Origin: Blastomyces gilchristii SLH14081 | Taxonomy: Eukaryota; Ascomycota; Eurotiomycetes; Onygenales; Ajellomycetaceae | Direction: 5' to 3' | Length of the DNA stretch: 64,000 bases | Assembly: GCF_000003855.2 (NCBI RefSeq) | Contig: NW_003101653.1 | Coordinates: 125,752-189,751 of the forward strand | Shown here: positions 58,632 through 64,000 of the stretch, piece by piece | Layout of the letters: every line of letters starts with the position of its first letter | Position numbering within the stretch: the first letter of the stretch is position 1 | Translations under genes and position numbers: made by a program | The notes under the pieces: model-generated | Seen by the model: the letters and a program-made list of their open reading frames with translations, nothing else | Database searches by the model: none | Told to the model about the DNA's origin: nothing

Positions 58632-59164
58632 TGTAATATAATGAAGCTGAAGCAGTGACTAGTTAGTAATATTATATAGAGATAGTTGTTTAAGAAGCTG
58701 TATAAGTGAGCTTGACTATCTTGCTTAAATAGTGAGCTCATAGACTACAGAGTTATTATAAGAATATCACAGATATGATACTTAGTATACTAAGAAGATT
58801 ATATAAGATATACAGTAACTCTTGTATATATTTCAGTAGAAGAAAAATAAATCACTGACTTCTTTAATAAGAAGTCAGCATCTAGCTATTCTATATAGAC
58901 AATGAGTGGATACTCTTCTTTCATTTCATAAGTGAGAATAGTTGAAGTGATACCTTAGCAGCGCCTTATTACTAAGGAAGAGTAATCTGCTGACCTTATA
59001 TAGAAGCGGGGTTCTCATATTCATCAATCAGATCTTCCTATGATATATCCGAATGATGTCATAGAGTGGTTGAAAACCGGTTCAGACAGGATGAAATCAT
59101 CCGCATGGGATTGATGGGCCGTGTGAAACCGCAACGGGGCCTTGGCGCGGCCGGGAGCGTGACA
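58632..59164 (-). repeat. Element C 5' LTR, mosaic mutation load
   Basis: 533 bp. About 58632-58960 is as AT-shifted as the other LTR, while about 58975-59164 keeps GGGCCGTGTGAAACCGCAAC and GCGCGGCCGGGAGCGTG. Confidence 0.85.
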
Positions 59165-62100
59165 AAAAAAGATAATAAGATATAGAGAGATTTATATCTA
59201 ACTACTAAGTAGAGAGAAAGAGCTTCATAAGCTCTTATAAATAGAGTATAAAATAGAGAGATTAAGAAAAAGAGTCTTTACTTTATCTATTTTAAATTAG
59301 AATATCTCTGTACAAACTGTTCTAATAAATTAACATAGAAATTTAAAAAGTTATAGATAGAGTCAGTAACTGTCTTCTTAAGAGTCTTAAAGTTAATATC
59401 TGAATCTATTACTCTCTCAATAAAAATATATACTTATAAGAAGAGATTACACTGTAGTACTACTACTCTATAAGTATAAAAAGTATTAATAAACTTAAAA
59501 TCTCAGATCACTGTAGTATCTCTAAAGCTCACAGAGTAAATAAGCTGAGTGATAAAAACTAACAATCTACTCTTATAATAAATAGAGTGTAAGAACTCAG
59601 ATCTGAGAGCTGAGAGACTTATAAGAGTTATCTTTGAATTATAAGATCTCTTTAGAACTCAGAGAAGATTTACAGAGACTATGATTATTATAGATATTAC
59701 AGATAATATATACTTAAAACTTATATAACTTTAAAGATATAATTTATATATAGCTGTTTATAAGTCAGATTTATACTTCTGATTAATATTAAGAGACTTA
59801 CTTACAGAGATAGAATTAGTTAATACTATAGAGTTAATTAGTGAAGATAAGCTTAACTATATAATAACTCTACAAATATCTGAGAACTTTGTAATCATAG
59901 AAACTGAGCTTCAGATATCAGAGAATACTGAGATCTTATAGAGATATTCAGTTTAATTAAGATAGCTGAGCTTTCATTTTATTATAAGAAGAATCTGATA
60001 ATAAATTTAATAGAAGAGTAGAAACTCTTTTAAGAATTAATCTATAAACTCTCTTATTATAAGACAGAAGCTCTGTAGACTTATATAAAGAAGAATCTAA
60101 AGAATAACTTTATTTAATCTTCTCAGATCTTCATAAAAGTCTCTGTGATATTTATAAAGAAGAAGAATAAAGATTTCAGATTATATATAAACTACTATAA
60201 TCTAAACTTTAAAATTATAAAGAGTTACTACTTTTTATTTCTGATTAAGAATGTGATCAACTGTCTTACAGAAGCTATTATATTTATATAATTAAATATA
60301 ATTAACATATATACACAGCTGTGAATATAATCTGAGAATGAATAAAAAACTGTCTTTAAAACTGTACTCAGATTATTTAAATATCTAGTAATATCTTTTA
60401 ATTTAACTAGTATCTCTGCAGTATTTCAGTCTTTTATTAAGAAAATACTTTATATATATCTGAATATCTTTATAATAATATATCTGAATAATATAATAAT
60501 GTACTCTGTGAAGAAGAAAGAATATACTAAGTATATATAAACTATATTAAAGATTATAAATGAGACAGAACTGTATATTAAGCTTATAAAGTATAACTTT
60601 AGTATCTGCTGAATTAATTTTCTAGAATATATAATTATTATAAATAATATTCAGATAAAATCTTCACAGATTAAGACTCTTCTATTATAATCAGAGCTAA
60701 CTAGTATTTATAAGATTCAGATCTTTCTGAGTTTTATGAATTTTTATAGATAATTTATCTTTATATTTATAAGAATCTTCTTAACTCTTATAGACATACT
60801 GAAGAATAAAAATAAGAAAAAGTTATTTTATAAATGAAGAATGAAAAGATTATTAAAAAGAGAGAGTTATAAAAACTTTCTTACTTTAGAAACTTACAGA
60901 GTCTTTATAAGCTTAAAACAGATATTTACAGATATAATAATACTGTTTCACTTTAATCTCTTACTTTTAATCAGATTGAAGATAGATATCTTCTTCTTTA
61001 TAATTTTAGAAATAGTCTTATAACTATAGTTAAATAAAAACTGAGTTTCAGTAATCTTTTTCTCATAGAAGATATAATCTACAGAGATTAACTATAATAT
61101 TTATAATTAAAAGCTTCTTATAATAGTGAAATTGTATCATCACTAATATTACTATTTTAAGAGTCTTATAATAGTAATTACTATTAGAACTGATTATAAT
61201 AACTTATAATAATTTACTTTAATTAAGAAACTCTTACAGTAGCAGATTTACTGAGCTCAGAAACTGAGTAAGTTCTGATTCAAGATAAAGTATATTAAGA
61301 GAATTAAGAACTTAGTAAATAAATTCTCTCACATATCTAACTATATTAAGAAGATCAGAGTAATAGATATAGAGAGATTAGAGAAGATAGAAAAGCTTTA
61401 TAAGATACTTAGACTGAGTATTATAAAGAAATTAACTGAAGAGTCTCTTAATTTCTTATAAAAGAAGAGAAGAGAGAGAGAGAAGAAGTCTGTATAACTT
61501 CTCTCTATAATACTAGGAATTAACACTTTGAGAATCTCTGTGAAGATTCTTAAAGAGAGTATCTATAATCTGAAGAGTTTACAGACTTTAAGAAGTGCTG
61601 TAAAAGATCTAATGTAAGAGAAAATAAAGTATAAGTCTTTATAAGATCTTCTGTTCAAATTGCTAGAACTGTAACTGAAAAATAAATATACTCAGTATAT
61701 TTAGAAACTGCTTATAGCAGAGATTAACTCTGCAGAAATAAAGAATTAAAGAGACTTAAATAATCTCTTCTAAAGAGAGAGCTGAATTTATATATTTATA
61801 AATAAGTATCTATATATAGAACTTATTAAAAGATATTATAAATCTTCTATAATAGATTATTTTATAAACACTAGAACTTATAAGTTACTTATAAGAAAAT
61901 ACTTCTAACTGAAAATACAAGAGCTTATAAAGAAGATAGTGAATTCTTATATTATTTATCAGAGTTTATAAGTAGTGTAATTCAGATTATATAAAGAATT
62001 TACTTCTCTACTCATCTTATAAGAATCTTGAAAACAGCTAGAAATGAACACTCTTATAAGTCTCTCTGAAAGTAAGAATATATATAATATCTGCTTTAAC

Positions 62101-62333
62101 AGTGTGCTGATAATAATAGATCACTTTATTAAGATAATATACTTTATACTTACTTATAAGAACTTAAAGTCAAAGAATTTAACTTATATCTTTATCTGTA
62201 ATATAATCTGATTGCAAGAGTTATCTGTGAATATTATTTCAGATAAAGAATCAATTCTCATACAGAAGTTCTAATCTAATTTAATAACTATAGTAAAGAT
62301 CTTATAAGATCTAAGCATAGCGTTTTATTAGTA
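59165..62333 (+). pseudogene. Older Ty3/gypsy element J, pol side
   Basis: Continues the plus-strand element split by C. RT/RNase H-like frame at about 60480-61030 (Ile-Gln-Ile-Phe-Leu-Ser-Phe-Met-Asn-Phe-Tyr, then a Thr-Leu-Glu-Thr block). Integrase core at about 62040-62320 (Ile-Ile-Asp-His-Phe-Ile-Lys-Ile, then Ile-Ile-Ser-Asp-Lys-Glu-Ser, then Leu-Ser-Ile-Ala-Phe). It is cut at 62334 by element H copy 2. The most strongly mutated sequence of the window. Confidence 0.75.
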
Positions 62334-64000
62334 TGTGATTCAAAGGTTTCTTCAGTCAGCGTACGATTACAGGCGTACGCCGGCTTCTTGTATATATTAT
62401 ACTAAATTAGTGGCTGCTAGAGCCCTCTTTTACATTTGTAAGCATGTTTAAAAGCGGCCGCGTTATTATTCAGTGATTATATATTCTTCTGAACTACATT
62501 CTCTCTCATCAGATTCAGTCATGCTCATATAACTAATTATGATATAAGCTCTAGCTTCATGCGGATTAGCATACTACTAGTGTTCGCGATTGTGTAGTCT
62601 ATCTCTGATTCTGCTAGTGTTCTGTGTATACTCTCACAAAGAAACTTTCACTATATTATATTACTTATTCACTAACTTTTTTCATTCTTTAATTATCTTC
62701 TTTATCATTGTCATTATTAAACATCATTATCTTATACAAGATTTCTGTCTCTTCTTCTATTCAATACTGTCTATTTGTTTATCTATTACATTGTACATGT
62801 TTCTGATAATGATTTCTCATTCTTATAACAAGCTTTATTATAGTGTCTGTATCAGACAGTTTATTAACAGTAAGTGAAATGCATTGTGAGATATGATCAG
62901 AACTTGTTTTTCTTCTAATAATCACTAGAATATATTATTATGAATAGTTCATCTTCTTCATCTTCTTATATACTCTTGACTCTTTTCTCAGCAGGTATCT
63001 GATTGTGTTTTTTTGATATGATTTTACATGAACACAGATGCTGATATGTTTATTTTTATTTATATAGAATCTTCACATATTGACGGATTCATATCTGTAA
63101 ATGATAGTGAATATCTCAATATTAAATCATTGATTGAGAACTTGAAGAATGTAATAATAAAGAAATTACTTATATTATATATAATCAGATCTCTTATGTC
63201 TCTCTCTATCTCTTCTGTTATTTTTCTCAAATCTTCTACACTTGTCTCTGTATCTGATTCTCTCACTCTCACTATCTTTACTTCTGCTACTCTCACTCTC
63301 ACTACTTCTGCTTCTGCTACTTCTGCTTTCTCTGTCTCTACTGCTTCTACTGTTGTTATCAGCTCTTCTCATTTTAAGAAGATATTGTGTAGACTTGATG
63401 AATTATATTTCTCAGTATATATACTCTCACTCTTCTTACTGATCTCTAGAACAATTTATTATATAAAGACTGTGTATAACATGACTATCTGAAGCTCAGT
63501 CATAGACATTAATTATTATATTCATTTTAAATATTTATAATAAGATAATTATACATTCATACTGAAGAATTATCTCTCTTTTTAACAGTGTTAAGATTAT
63601 AAGTCTTTTCTCTTCATCTTTTCTTTATAATGCTGATTTTTCTGTTTTTAAAGAAAATTATTATAAGTTTTGTTATACATGAAGTTATAATGTTCATAGA
63701 TATCAAGAAACTTTTTACAACTGTTAAATTCAATATTACAGATACATCTGCTCTAATAAATATCTTTAAAATAATTTAACTGTATCAGTCTATTCTCTGA
63801 TATTTGTCATTCAACTTCATAGTACAGATGAAGAATATCTGTGTTTTTGAAAATGCGAATGTGAATATTATACTATTTTACACTTATAGATATGAGACTT
63901 ATATATCTTATCTGAGATGTTATTGTGAAAATAAGCTGTTTATATACTGTATTCTTCTCTCTGTATTTCTCTGTATCTCTCTCTCTCTTTCTGAGAAGTC
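62334..64000 (-). mobile_element. Ty3/gypsy element H, second copy, cut by window end
   Basis: LTR 62334-62498 (TGTGATTC...GAACTACA), then the same interior order as 20905-23016 without the MITE. Contains the second copies of both antisense frames (63028-63492 and from about 63830). Inserted in element J integrase. Confidence 0.85.
63028..63492 (+). pseudogene. Antisense frame 1 of element H, second copy
   Basis: 154 codons, open, aligned with 21954-22415 along its whole length except for the Ser/Thr-rich centre, which differs by several codons. Ends at a TGA in the same place. Confidence 0.45.

Larger units (their letters stand above)
51374..59164 (-). mobile_element. Complete Ty3/gypsy element C, 7.8 kb
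   Basis: 533-bp LTRs at 51374-51906 and 58632-59164 (plus-strand ends TGTAA...GTGACA), flanked by AAAAA at 51369-51373 and 59165-59169. Coding is on the minus strand: gag zinc knuckle, RT, integrase and a further frame next to the 3' LTR. It is inserted in older element J. A related LTR with adjacent interior is at 2373-3309. Mutated throughout, except the right third of the 58632 LTR. Confidence 0.88.

Noticed and set aside
63175..63372. Arg/Ser-rich minus-strand frame (also 22095-22295)
   Set aside because: Complement of the low-complexity Ser/Thr-rich plus frame; the repeat structure alone keeps it open, and the flanking conserved residues fit the plus strand.

Overview
The window looks like a chromosome segment of a filamentous ascomycete. 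Two compartments alternate. About 11 kb of ordinary-GC DNA (roughly 5.4-9.1 kb and 14.3-19.4 kb) carries intron-containing nuclear genes with short GT...AG introns and CTAAC/CTAAT-like branch sites. The rest, about 50 kb, is very AT-rich and is built almost wholly of transposable elements decayed by C-to-T/G-to-A mutation (RIP-like). Alternating isochores full of Ty3/gypsy elements suggest an Onygenales-type genome (Blastomyces-like); this is inference, since no marker gene is present. There are two runs of N (244-363 and 49547-50043).

Gene islands. Minus strand, 6124-6620: a tentative small secreted-protein gene, model uncertain. Minus strand, 7118-8147: a three-exon gene for a 286-residue secreted, probably GPI-anchored protein. 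Plus strand, 14444-16515: a PCI-domain protein of the Csn12/Thp1/PCID2 family in three exons, with an apparent one-base deletion near 15083. Plus strand, 17086-19281: a four-exon TM9SF/EMP70 nonaspanin of 648 residues. A Ty1/copia element (9114-14276) with 110-bp LTRs and a perfect 5-bp target duplication separates the two islands and ends 167 bp before the PCI gene start codon.

Repeat compartments. 1-4212 is a nest at least five layers deep (MITE in hAT in gypsy in hAT in gypsy). 20738-35143 is a Ty3/gypsy element called H here (167-bp LTRs, 4-bp target duplication), carrying a MITE and a complete 5.6-kb hAT transposon, each with 8-bp target duplications. 35.1-42.1 kb is minus-strand Ty1/copia sequence hit by a 5'-truncated LINE and two copies of a tRNA-derived SINE. 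43340-49546 is a plus-strand chromodomain Ty3/gypsy element (D). 51374-59164 is a complete 7.8-kb minus-strand Ty3/gypsy element (C, 533-bp LTRs) inserted in an older plus-strand gypsy (J, 50464-62333), itself cut at 62334 by a second copy of element H running off the window.

Most notable observations: a conserved Cys-containing reading frame in element H that lies antisense to its pol genes between the integrase and the 3' LTR; a complete hAT transposon together with its internally deleted MITE family; a LINE/SINE set sharing an AAT-repeat tail and 13-15-bp target duplications; a mutation signature that turns Trp codons into TGA rather than the TAG expected of CpA-directed RIP; and the frameshift in the PCI gene. 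All positions inside decayed elements were read by eye and are approximate unless a terminus or target duplication is quoted.
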